DNA from: Mycoplasmatota bacterium
Lineage (GTDB): Bacteria > Bacillota_I > Bacilli_A > RF39 > UBA660
NCBI GenBank assembly: GCA_022771205.1
Contig: JALFCF010000001.1
Location: 1 to 64,000, forward strand
Reading direction: 5' to 3'
DNA length: 64,000 bases
Shown: piece by piece, positions 44,655-52,942 of the stretch
Numbering within the stretch: the stretch's first letter is position 1
How the letters are laid out: every line of letters starts with the position of its first letter
Position numbers and translations under genes: made by a program
The notes under the pieces: generated by a model
What the model was told of the DNA's origin: nothing
Database searches by the model: none
What the model saw: the letters and a program-made list of their open reading frames with translations, nothing else

Positions 44655-45017
44655 ATGATTTTGATTGAATATCCGAAATGTTCAACTTGCAAAAAAGCAA
44701 AGAAATATCTAGAAGACAAGTATGTAACATTCACAGATAGAAACATAGTAACTGATACACCAACGAAAGAAGAATTAAAAGAATGGGTAGAAAAATTTTC
44801 TTTTCCGCTAGATAAGCTATATAATACCAGTGGAATAAAATACAGAGAATTAAACCTAAAAGAAAAAAGGAAAACAATGAATACAGAAGAACAACTAGAG
44901 TTACTATCATCAGACGGAATGTTAATCAAAAGACCAATTCTATTAACAGAACATACAATGTTAACAGGATTTAAAGAATTAGAATGGAATAAAGTTATTG
45001 AGGAGGAAATAAAATGA
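44655..45017 (+). CDS. Spx/ArsC family thioredoxin-fold protein
   Basis: 120 aa of the ArsC/Spx/YffB family. The N-terminal CSTCKKAKKYL gives the CxxC redox pair near residues 9-12; RNIVTDTPTKEEL and the DGMLIKRPIL segment with the conserved Lys-Arg-Pro follow as in the family. Spx binds RNA polymerase alpha and switches on thiol-stress genes; ArsC-type relatives reduce arsenate. The company of superoxide reductase and rubredoxin-flavin reductase favours a redox regulator role, but distinction from ArsC needs structure-level comparison. It overlaps the next gene by 4 nt. Confidence 0.75.
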   Translation: MILIEYPKCSTCKKAKKYLEDKYVTFTDRNIVTDTPTKEELKEWVEKFSFPLDKLYNTSGIKYRELNLKEKRKTMNTEEQLELLSSDGMLIKRPILLTEHTMLTGFKELEWNKVIEEEIK

Positions 45018-45391
45018 AAGAATTAATTTTAAAAAAATGTATGAAGTGTAATGCTTTAGTAAAAGTATTAGAAGACTGCAGTTGTGATGACTGTGGAATT
45101 ATTTGTTGTGGAGAACCTATGAAAGAAGTAAGAGCCAATAGTGTAGATGCAAGTTTCGAAAAGCATGTTCCAACATATGAAAAGGATGGAAATAATATTC
45201 ATATTAAAGTGAATCATGTAATGGAAGAGGAACACTATATAGAGTGGATTTTAGTAAAAATGGAAAAAGAAAATAGAGAAGTATTACTACAACCTGGTGA
45301 CACACCAGAGATGACAGTACCATACGAAAAAGGAGCGTTAATTTACGCATATTGTAATAAACATGGTCTATGGAAAACAGAGGTGGAATAA
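45014..45391 (+). CDS. Superoxide reductase (desulfoferrodoxin family)
   Basis: 125 aa non-heme iron enzyme that reduces superoxide to peroxide without producing oxygen, a hallmark of anaerobes. The N-terminal desulfoferrodoxin iron site has [10 protein letters not shown] and GIICCGEPM (CxxC and CC); the catalytic centre has EKHVPT (His), [16 protein letters not shown] (His residues) and the terminal [11 protein letters not shown] (Cys and His ligands). It overlaps its neighbours by 4 nt and 1 nt, so it is translated with the Spx-like gene and the rubredoxin fusion. Its electron source is probably the adjacent flavin reductase-rubredoxin protein. Confidence 0.9.
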   Translation: MKELILKKCMKCNALVKVLEDCSCDDCGIICCGEPMKEVRANSVDASFEKHVPTYEKDGNNIHIKVNHVMEEEHYIEWILVKMEKENREVLLQPGDTPEMTVPYEKGALIYAYCNKHGLWKTEVE

Positions 45392-46041
45392 TGAGCTTAG
45401 AAGCCCTAAATAATCTTAGTTATGGCATGTATGTAATAACTACAAAACAAAACCAAAAGAATATAGGGTGCTTTATCAATACTGCAATACAAATTACTTC
45501 TAAAAATCCTATAATTGCAGTAAGCTTAAATAAGGAAAATTATACAAATCAAATACTAAAAGAAACTAGAAAATGTGCAATTTCTATTTTAACAGAAAAA
45601 GCAAGTCAAAATTTAATTTCAAAATTTGGCTTTTTTTCATCAAAAGAGATTAATAAATTTGAAGATATAAACTTTCAATACGTTGATGAAATGCCTGTTG
45701 TACTAGAAGATGTATGCACTTATATAATAGGAGAAGTAATTAGAGTAATAGATGTCGAAACACATGATATATTTTTAATACGTGTTTTACGAGCTGAAAA
45801 TGTTTTAGATGATGTGCCAATGACATATAGATACTATCATGAAAAATTAAAAGGTAAAGCACCAAAAAAAGCCCCAACATATCAAGAGGAAAAAATAGGT
45901 GATAAAGGAAATAAATATCAATGCTCAATTTGTGGATATATATATGATGATGATAAAGAAAAGATAAAATTTGCAGATTTACCAGATGATTGGACTTGCC
46001 CCATGTGTGGAGTAGGAAAGGATAAATTTGTAAAACTATAA
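45391..46041 (+). CDS. Flavin reductase-rubredoxin fusion (Hrb-like)
   Basis: 216 aa of two domains. The first about 160 residues are a flavin reductase-like split barrel ([54 protein letters not shown]). The last about 45 form a rubredoxin with four iron ligands ([14 protein letters not shown] and [13 protein letters not shown]). The architecture matches high molecular weight rubredoxin of acetogens, which moves electrons from NAD(P)H through flavin and iron to superoxide- or oxygen-detoxifying partners. The ATG at 45391 lies on the TAATG overlap with the superoxide reductase gene and has AGAGGTGGA before it. Confidence 0.9.
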   Translation: MSLEALNNLSYGMYVITTKQNQKNIGCFINTAIQITSKNPIIAVSLNKENYTNQILKETRKCAISILTEKASQNLISKFGFFSSKEINKFEDINFQYVDEMPVVLEDVCTYIIGEVIRVIDVETHDIFLIRVLRAENVLDDVPMTYRYYHEKLKGKAPKKAPTYQEEKIGDKGNKYQCSICGYIYDDDKEKIKFADLPDDWTCPMCGVGKDKFVKL

Positions 46042-46547
46042 TGAGAAAACTAGAAGAAGTTATGCAACAGATGGAGGAGATATCATATGGATGGTTAGAT
46101 ATCTATGACAATAAACATATAAACACAATAGACCAGTTAACCAAACTATATAGAGTATCTTCACCAGAAGAAGTATTAAAAAATAAAATAGGAATTTGCT
46201 TTGATCAAGTAGAATTAGAAAGAAAATTATTTGAATTAGATTATGAAACTCAATCATATGCTATATTTAATCATTTAATGGCGCATAGTTTTCTAATATT
46301 ACATAAAGAAGACGATTATATATATTTTGAACATTCATCGCCACAAAGCAAAGGAATATACCATTTTTCTAAAGAAGAAGAAGCCCTAGAATATGCAACA
46401 CAAAGATTTAAAGAAAATCATCATATTAAAGCTGATAAAAAAGTGGATTTAGTACCATATTCACCATTAGAGCAAGGTACCACATTCCAAGAAATAAAAG
46501 ATATAGTATATTACGAAAAAGAAAAAAGAGAAGGCTCTCACAAGTAG
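46041..46547 (+). CDS. Short transglutaminase-like protein
   Basis: 168 aa. SPEEVLKNKIGICFDQVELERKLF (the NKIGICFDQ stretch carries the putative nucleophile Cys) and HSFLILHKEDDYIYFEHS (His and an acidic residue) fit the minimal C-H-acid triad of transglutaminase-like proteins, a broad family. The first base of its start overlaps the Hrb-like stop (TAATG), so it belongs to the oxidative-stress operon. A role in processing or repairing proteins is a guess. It is distantly similar in logic to the protein encoded at 32335. Confidence 0.55.
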   Translation: MRKLEEVMQQMEEISYGWLDIYDNKHINTIDQLTKLYRVSSPEEVLKNKIGICFDQVELERKLFELDYETQSYAIFNHLMAHSFLILHKEDDYIYFEHSSPQSKGIYHFSKEEEALEYATQRFKENHHIKADKKVDLVPYSPLEQGTTFQEIKDIVYYEKEKREGSHK

Positions 46548-46558
46548 TCTTCTTTTTT
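46526..46558 (+). terminator. Intrinsic terminator of the oxidative-stress operon
   Basis: AGAAGGCT and AGTCTTCT with one G-T pair and a 9-nt loop, then TTTTT. Confidence 0.72.
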
Positions 46559-46561
46559 GCA

Positions 46562-46587
46562 TAAGAAAAGCAAGCTAATGCTTGCTT
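46562..46587 (-). terminator. Intrinsic terminator of the minus-strand LCP gene
   Basis: AAGCAAGC and GCTTGCTT around TAAT; read on the minus strand the stem is followed by TTTTCTTAT, 6 bases past the LCP stop codon. Together with the previous hairpin it separates convergent genes. Confidence 0.78.
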
Positions 46588-46592
46588 AAGAA

Positions 46593-48605
46593 TTATTCTG
46601 TAGGTTGTTCAGGTTCTTCCGATGGGGTAGGCTCTTCAGGCTCTTTTGAAACACATTGGTTACCTTCTAGGACTTCATTATCACCACATATAGGAGTTTT
46701 ATCTTCTTCTTCTTCTTTAGTATCGTTAGAAGGTGTCTTCTCTTCGGTATCATTATCTTCTATTACTTCTTTTTTACTACCACCTAAAGTTAATGTTACA
46801 CTTCCACGAATTTTATCAATTCTTTTTCCTTCAGGGTATTCTTGAGCAATAACATATCCATTGCCTCCAACGAAATTAACACTAATTCCTAAGCGACTAG
46901 CAGTGGCTCTTGCTTGTGCCTCACTATCTCCAGTAAAGTCTGGAAGTAGAGTATAGCCACCACTTGATTTATATGGTCCATAACCAATAACTTCTTTCTC
47001 ATAAGGTTCATTAATAGAGAAACTGAATTTCTTAATTACTTTGTGTTCAACAAGTCCAAGATTTTCTTTCATAGCTCTAACAACATCTTTTTTACTTTGT
47101 TCATTAGGAACATAATTATATAGAACCATTCTCATACGTTCATCATAAATCATTTGTCCTTGACCTTGTAAATATAATTGTTGAATATTAACTAAGTTAG
47201 AAGCCTCTTTAGAAGCACTACGTTTAACAATATCTTTTCCTATATTATAGAAAGATAAAATTTGTTTTGTTGTTAAATTGGTATCTAAACTATTTGAAAC
47301 TGTATTCATAATATCCATAAAGGTAGATACGCTAGTAATAGTTTTCATTTTATCCATTAAAGCAAGTATAATTTCTTGTTGGTGTTGACCACGACCAAAG
47401 TCTCCATTAACTAATTGTTTTCTATTTCTTGCATAAACTAAAGCTTGTTCACCATTTAATGTTTGTAGACCTGGATCAATACATACTTGTCCACCTCTAG
47501 AAGAGTCATCTGTACATAATGTTTGATTAGCGTCAACATTTACTTCAACACCACCAACAGCATTAACTAATTTAACCAAGCCTTTAAAATTAATTTTTGC
47601 ATAATAATCAATATTAATACCAAAGTAATCTTCAATTGTTTGCATCATACAATCAGTACCATAACCAGCAGCATGAGTTATTTTATTTTCTGTTTTATCA
47701 CTCCAACAAGCGATAGGAACATAACTATCACGAGGAATAGAAATCATGGTAGCATTTAATGTTTTAGGATTAAATGTGATTAAAATTAATGTATCACCAT
47801 TAGCAATTGCATTTTTTTCTAGCACTTCATCAGTAGAATCGATTCCCATAAGTAGCATAGTAAATGGTTCTGTAATAGACTTTCCAGCAGAACTTACTTC
47901 TTGTTCAGATGTATCTGACTTTTTCATTTTCTTATCTTTAGAAAGAATAATTTTTGTATCTGTTCCAACATCTTCATATCCAGAAACACTAGCAAACATA
48001 TCAACATAATTATCAGTAATGAAAATAGCGTCTACATCACCAGCATACAAATCAACTAACATAGTAGAGTAGTCATCATATTTTTTAATTTCATTATCAT
48101 CTTCTAATTTATTTTCTTTAATCATCTCTCGAGGGATAATATATCCATCAGGTGAATCTTTATCCTTTAAAATTCCAATAGTATAATCCTTAATATCATC
48201 AACTTTTTTTGCTTCATTATCTTTCATAACAACTAAGTCAGAAGTATAAGTAACATAAGCTTTATTGATACTACTAAGTTGCCCATAAAAATAAGCAATA
48301 ACAAGACCAACCGCAAAACAGATAAGAGAATAAATTAGCATAAAACTAATTAGACCAATTCGCTTATTACGCTTTTTCTTTCTTTTTTTAGAAGCTATTC
48401 TTACTTTAATAAATAACACAACGTCAATAAGAATTAAAATTCCCATAACGATGTATCGTAACAGTGTTTCGATAGAACTAAGTAAAAATATTTCATAAAT
48501 TGCAAATGCACTACATGCAAGAGCAATAATCAGAAATATCGATAATACAATTCTTATTTTTGGTTTTTTTATTTTCTCTTCATTTTCAATTTCATGTTTA
48601 GCCAT
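46593..48605 (-). CDS. LytR-CpsA-Psr (LCP) ligase with added binding-protein-like and PASTA-like regions
   Basis: About 670 aa. After about 20 cytoplasmic residues come three membrane helices (about 22-115), and then a segment like half of a periplasmic binding protein (YTIGILKDKDSPDGYIIP, YAGDVDAIFITDNYVDMFA). The LCP catalytic domain follows (about 245-490: FTMLLMGIDS, GDTLILITFNPKTLNATMISIPRDSYV, YGTDCMMQTIEDYFGI, LVNAVGGVEVNVDA, QALVYARNRK, GRGQHQQEII), with the conserved Arg and Asp residues for polyprenyl-phosphate. A PASTA-like domain (about 560-620) and an acidic Pro/Glu tail end the protein. LCP enzymes attach wall polymers to peptidoglycan. The start is at the ATG at 48605, after GGAGG. 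Confidence 0.88.
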   Translation of the reverse strand: MAKHEIENEEKIKKPKIRIVLSIFLIIALACSAFAIYEIFLLSSIETLLRYIVMGILILIDVVLFIKVRIASKKRKKKRNKRIGLISFMLIYSLICFAVGLVIAYFYGQLSSINKAYVTYTSDLVVMKDNEAKKVDDIKDYTIGILKDKDSPDGYIIPREMIKENKLEDDNEIKKYDDYSTMLVDLYAGDVDAIFITDNYVDMFASVSGYEDVGTDTKIILSKDKKMKKSDTSEQEVSSAGKSITEPFTMLLMGIDSTDEVLEKNAIANGDTLILITFNPKTLNATMISIPRDSYVPIACWSDKTENKITHAAGYGTDCMMQTIEDYFGINIDYYAKINFKGLVKLVNAVGGVEVNVDANQTLCTDDSSRGGQVCIDPGLQTLNGEQALVYARNRKQLVNGDFGRGQHQQEIILALMDKMKTITSVSTFMDIMNTVSNSLDTNLTTKQILSFYNIGKDIVKRSASKEASNLVNIQQLYLQGQGQMIYDERMRMVLYNYVPNEQSKKDVVRAMKENLGLVEHKVIKKFSFSINEPYEKEVIGYGPYKSSGGYTLLPDFTGDSEAQARATASRLGISVNFVGGNGYVIAQEYPEGKRIDKIRGSVTLTLGGSKKEVIEDNDTEEKTPSNDTKEEEEDKTPICGDNEVLEGNQCVSKEPEEPTPSEEPEQPTE

Positions 48606-48645
48606 AATTACCTCCAAAGTAAATTCTTATTATCTAGCTTTTACT

Positions 48646-48674
48646 ATTATACCTAAATTTAAGGATTTTATCAA
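48646..48674 (-). promoter_or_regulatory. Promoter of the LCP gene
   Basis: On the minus strand TTGATA (48669-48674), 17 bp, TATAAT (48646-48651), upstream of the GGAGG and ATG at 48605. Confidence 0.7.
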
Positions 48675-48826
48675 CCCACGTAGAAGTAATTCTATAATAA
48701 AAAAAGAAGATTGTAAAATAATGTAAAAAAGGTCGAAAATGCTCTTTTTTTGAAAGAAGTATAGCTTAGATATTGTATAATATAATTGAGTGATTATGAG
48801 TGATTATAGGATATAAGGAGGGGAAC

Positions 48827-51800
48827 ATGAAAAAGAAAATTTTATTGTTAGCTTTATTTGCATTTTGTATAATAATTTTTCCTAAAGAAACTTATGCTTT
48901 CTCTTCTGAAAATTATAAAAATAAATCTTTATGTGGAAATTATGAAGTCGCAGGGATGCATTCAGATGGAGTCATTGACCCAGTAGCGTGTTTAAATACA
49001 TTTGAAGAGGCACAAGCGTGGATGAAGAAAAATGGTGCAGATGATTTAGTAGTATTTGGAAAAGTTGCAGGAAAAACAAAAATATTAGATGCGAATTTAG
49101 CTTTAGTAGATTTAAGTGTAAATCCAGAAACATTAACTTATTTTTATACTGATAAAGAGAAAACTTCTTCTTATACTTATATGGATACTGGATCTTTATA
49201 TGGTGGTGTAGATGGAGCATTAATAAGTGCAAGCTATTCTAATGCTCATGGCAGATTTGTTATAAAAGTAAAAATTGGTAACTTTACTGGTTGGATATTA
49301 GATACTACATATGAAATTGTTCCATTAACATGGGTAAAATCATCTAGCAGTTACACTGTAACAAATGAAAATATAAAACATAATTATGTAAATAAAATAC
49401 AAGAAACATATAGTGGAAGTAGAGGAAGTATAATTGGCCCAAAACCAGATATGCTTTCTCCAGGAACATATTATAGTTATGATGGAAAATATTTTTATAA
49501 AGATAGAAAAAACATGTTAAAAGATTATAAAAATGGAAATTATAATAATGCCGTAAATAAAAATAATGAATATTACAATTATTATATGTATTTATCAAAT
49601 CATACAAGAACTAGTTATTCGAGTCAAAATATAGATGAATATATTAGAAATAATATGGGATATAAGATGGATGCTTATGGTAATAAAGCAGAGTCAGGAG
49701 CTTCTAGATTATATGGAAAAGGACAATTTTACTATTATGCTCAAGAAAAGTATGGAGTAAACGCTTTGCTTGCTTTAAGTTTAAGTAGAAATGAAACAGG
49801 AAATGGTACAAGTAATTTAGCTGTAAATAAAAACAATGGTTTTGGGTTGAATGCTGTAGATAGCAACCCATATGGTTCTGCTAGTCAATATGTTACATAT
49901 GCTCATAGTATTTTAGGATATGCTTCTGATTGGATAACTTATGGATATGCACATCCAAGAGATTGGCGTTATTTTGGGCCACAGTTTGGAGATAAATGGA
50001 TAGGTATGAATGTAAAATATGCATCAGATACTTATTGGTCAGAAAAGATGGCTTCACATTACTATGCTTTCGATAAAGCGAAAGGTTTACAAGATTATAA
50101 TTTCTATCAACTAGGGGTCCTAACAAAAGGAGCAGTATGGGCAAGAAGTGATGCTAAAAACTCTGCAAAAGGAATATATCAATATCCAGAAGCAGAAGAT
50201 GGAGTAGTTATTGTTGGAGAAAAACAAGGAGATAGTGTAGAAGGAAATACTACTTGGTATGAGGTAGTAAGTGATTTAAATATTGATAACAATTACAATG
50301 AGATAACATCAGGTGATTACAATTGGGACAAAACTGTATATGTTCCAGCAACATATATAAAGAAAATAAATAAGGGTAAAAATGGTTATATTTCACCAAA
50401 TGAAGTAACAGCTTACCAAGATAGAGATTATGAATATGATTTATATGCAGAAGAAACTACATATAAACCAAAAGTAGGAAAAAGTACAAAAGACACAGAA
50501 TTTTATTATGACTCTTCACTAACATCAAAAAAAGGTCAAAAATTAGTAAATAATCGTTATGTTATGGTGTATGCTGCAGCAAAAGATAAAAATGGAGTGA
50601 TAGTATCTTATTTAGTAACATCAGATTATAAATTTGATCAGAAACATTGGGTATCAGCAGATAGTATTAATTTAGTTACTAGTAGTTATGGTAAGTTTTC
50701 AGTTACTGCATCAGGTAACCAATATACATGGGTAAACTCAACAACAGAAGATACAAAAGCTACATTAATTGGTGGGCAATATCATAATTCTTATGCTCCA
50801 ATATTAGAAGAGAAAAATGTAAATGGGCAATTATGGTATAAAGTTCCAGTAGATATTTCTGGAACAACAAATGAATTTGGTTGGACATTAGCTTCCGCTC
50901 CAAATGTTTATGTAGAAAAATTAAACGTAAAAGCAGCAAATACAGCTCCAGTTATAATAGCTGAAAATAAAACCATAGTACAAGGTACAAAATTCAACTA
51001 TAAAGAAGAGGTAACTGCTACAGATAACGAAGACGGTCCATTAACAGATAAAATTGAAGTAGTAGAAGAAACTGTAAAAATTGATGTAGTTGGAACATAT
51101 CAAGTAACATATCAAGTAACAGATAAAAACAATACTACTACAACAAAGACTATTACAGTAACAGTAACAGAAAATAAAAAGCCAGTAATTACAGCAGAAG
51201 ATAAAGAAGTTATACAATATAGAGAATTAAAAGAGTTAGATGGTGTAAGTGCAACAGATGAAGAAGATGGAAAAGTAGAAGTAAAAGTAAAAAATAGTAC
51301 TGTAAAATTAGATACATCAGGAGAATATGAAATTACTTATCAAGCAACAGATGCATATAACCAAACTACTGAGAAAACAATCAAAGTAACAGTAATCAAA
51401 GATGACGCACCAGTTATCAATGCAGAAGATAAAACAATAACACAAGGAACAAAATTTGATCCATTAAAAGATGTTACGGCAGAAGATAAAGAAGAAGGGA
51501 AAATAGAAAAAATTGAAGTTGTTAAAAACGATGTAAAAGAAAAAGAAATTGGTAAATATGAAGTTATTTATAAAGCTGTAGATAGTTATAAAAATGAAAC
51601 ACTAAAAACAATTTATGTAACAGTAGTAGAAAATCAAAAACCAGTAATTAATGCCGAAGATAAAACAATATATTTAAATGAAGATTTTGATGAATTAGAT
51701 GGCGTAACTGCAGAAGATCCAGAAGATGGAAAAATAGAAAAAATAGAAGTAATCCAAAATGATGTCAAAACAGATGAAGTAGGAAAATATAAAGTAATCT

Positions 51801-52807
51801 ACAGAGTAGAAGATACTTTTGGAAATGTAGTTGAAAAAGAAATTACAGTAACTGTAGAAGAAAAGAAACTAGAAGAAAAAGAAGGTGCTTTCTATTTACA
51901 TTATTTAAAAGAATCTAAAAACAAATTATTGATGCAAGGATATCAAACAATAACAGGTATTGATAATAATTTGGATACTGAAATAAATTATAAAATAGTA
52001 ATGGAAAATATTGATACTGGCAAACAAATAGAAATAGAAGCAACAAGAATCACTAAAAAAGAGGATATTCCAAAGGCTGTCTATAGTCCAGATGGAAAAG
52101 ATTACACATATTCTTGGTTTAATGCAGAAATCAATATTAATGATTTAGAAAATGGTAATTACAAAATGTATATGGAAGCTTATTCAAACGAATACTATTC
52201 TAAATCAATTATCAATAATAAAACATACAATGAACAAGCAACAAAAGTTGAAGGAAGTAAACATGCAGCAATTATAAGTAATAATTTTAGTAGTCAAGTA
52301 AGCTTTATTGAGCTAAAAGTAAGAGATGAATTACTTGCTGAAAAAACAAGCTCTTATATTTATAACCAATATGATAAATATACTGAATTTAATTTTACAG
52401 AAGATAAAAAACTACATTTAAGAGGAAATAGTTATTCGTATGGAGCAGATTTATCAGAAAGTCAAAAAGTTACTAGAAAAATACTATTTGAAAATGTAGA
52501 TAATTATAAATTATATACAAAAGAGTTAGGAAGCATTACAACAGGTAATTACAATGTTGTTTTACCAAAGGATGATAATTTAGATAAAACTAAAGCATGG
52601 TATGATAATAATATTGATGTTTCAGATATTGAAAAAGGAAGATATGTAATTTATATTACTACATCATCTAATATCACAGATATTGCAGAAATGACAGAAA
52701 AACTAGGTAGAAATCTAGATGATGTAACTGCAACAATTGATGGTAAGAAGTATAGTTTTACTATTAATAAAGAGCGTGGTAATAGAATAGAAATGATAGT
52801 AGAATAA
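48827..52807 (+). CDS. Large secreted autolysin (GH73 glucosaminidase) with DUF5011-like Ig repeats
   Basis: 1326 aa secreted protein. Signal peptide (about 1-24, ending TYA). The N-terminal about 270 residues are unassigned; a GH73 endo-beta-N-acetylglucosaminidase domain spans about 290-425, with catalytic Glu323 in SRNETGNGTS and NNGFGLNA, DTYWSEKMASHYY. SH3-like sections follow (about 430-700), then four bacterial Ig/DUF5011-type repeats (about 705-1015) of the pattern PVIxAEDKxIxxG...DVTA-D-EDG...YKVTYKVTD. The rest is an unassigned C-terminal domain. There is no LPXTG or anchor, so it is secreted and probably wall-bound by the SH3 and Ig parts. The start is at 48827 behind AAGGAGGGG. 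Confidence 0.85.
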   Translation: MKKKILLLALFAFCIIIFPKETYAFSSENYKNKSLCGNYEVAGMHSDGVIDPVACLNTFEEAQAWMKKNGADDLVVFGKVAGKTKILDANLALVDLSVNPETLTYFYTDKEKTSSYTYMDTGSLYGGVDGALISASYSNAHGRFVIKVKIGNFTGWILDTTYEIVPLTWVKSSSSYTVTNENIKHNYVNKIQETYSGSRGSIIGPKPDMLSPGTYYSYDGKYFYKDRKNMLKDYKNGNYNNAVNKNNEYYNYYMYLSNHTRTSYSSQNIDEYIRNNMGYKMDAYGNKAESGASRLYGKGQFYYYAQEKYGVNALLALSLSRNETGNGTSNLAVNKNNGFGLNAVDSNPYGSASQYVTYAHSILGYASDWITYGYAHPRDWRYFGPQFGDKWIGMNVKYASDTYWSEKMASHYYAFDKAKGLQDYNFYQLGVLTKGAVWARSDAKNSAKGIYQYPEAEDGVVIVGEKQGDSVEGNTTWYEVVSDLNIDNNYNEITSGDYNWDKTVYVPATYIKKINKGKNGYISPNEVTAYQDRDYEYDLYAEETTYKPKVGKSTKDTEFYYDSSLTSKKGQKLVNNRYVMVYAAAKDKNGVIVSYLVTSDYKFDQKHWVSADSINLVTSSYGKFSVTASGNQYTWVNSTTEDTKATLIGGQYHNSYAPILEEKNVNGQLWYKVPVDISGTTNEFGWTLASAPNVYVEKLNVKAANTAPVIIAENKTIVQGTKFNYKEEVTATDNEDGPLTDKIEVVEETVKIDVVGTYQVTYQVTDKNNTTTTKTITVTVTENKKPVITAEDKEVIQYRELKELDGVSATDEEDGKVEVKVKNSTVKLDTSGEYEITYQATDAYNQTTEKTIKVTVIKDDAPVINAEDKTITQGTKFDPLKDVTAEDKEEGKIEKIEVVKNDVKEKEIGKYEVIYKAVDSYKNETLKTIYVTVVENQKPVINAEDKTIYLNEDFDELDGVTAEDPEDGKIEKIEVIQNDVKTDEVGKYKVIYRVEDTFGNVVEKEITVTVEEKKLEEKEGAFYLHYLKESKNKLLMQGYQTITGIDNNLDTEINYKIVMENIDTGKQIEIEATRITKKEDIPKAVYSPDGKDYTYSWFNAEININDLENGNYKMYMEAYSNEYYSKSIINNKTYNEQATKVEGSKHAAIISNNFSSQVSFIELKVRDELLAEKTSSYIYNQYDKYTEFNFTEDKKLHLRGNSYSYGADLSESQKVTRKILFENVDNYKLYTKELGSITTGNYNVVLPKDDNLDKTKAWYDNNIDVSDIEKGRYVIYITTSSNITDIAEMTEKLGRNLDDVTATIDGKKYSFTINKERGNRIEMIVE

Positions 52808-52834
52808 AAACCAGAAAAAATCTGGTTTTTATTA
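52806..52834 (+). terminator. Intrinsic terminator after the autolysin gene
   Basis: AAAAACCAG and CTGGTTTTT with a 7-nt loop, then ATT. Confidence 0.8.
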
Positions 52835-52912
52835 TGCAAAGATAATATATAAATTGATACAAAAGGGCAGATGCTACTTACCTTTAAATGATAATAAACA
52901 AAATTTTAATGC

Positions 52913-52942
52913 AAAAAAACAAGCAATTTATTTGCTTGTTTT
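52913..52942 (-). terminator. Intrinsic terminator of the minus-strand PASTA gene
   Basis: AACAAGCAA and TTGCTTGTT; on the minus strand the stem is followed by seven T. The stop codon of the PASTA gene overlaps the upstream edge. Confidence 0.75.

Noticed and set aside
46582-46845. Plus-strand ORF opposite the end of the LCP gene
   Set aside because: Its Ser-rich product is the reverse reading of the acidic low-complexity tail of the LCP protein.
48972-50144. Minus-strand ORFs opposite the autolysin N-terminus
   Set aside because: They are Leu/His/Tyr-rich shadows of Asn/Lys/Tyr codons, with no ribosome-binding site or terminator of their own.
50938-51870. The four Ig-like repeats of the autolysin as a DNA tandem repeat
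   Set aside because: The similarity is at protein level with imperfect units of about 75-80 residues; the DNA is not repeated closely enough to be a separate repeat element.
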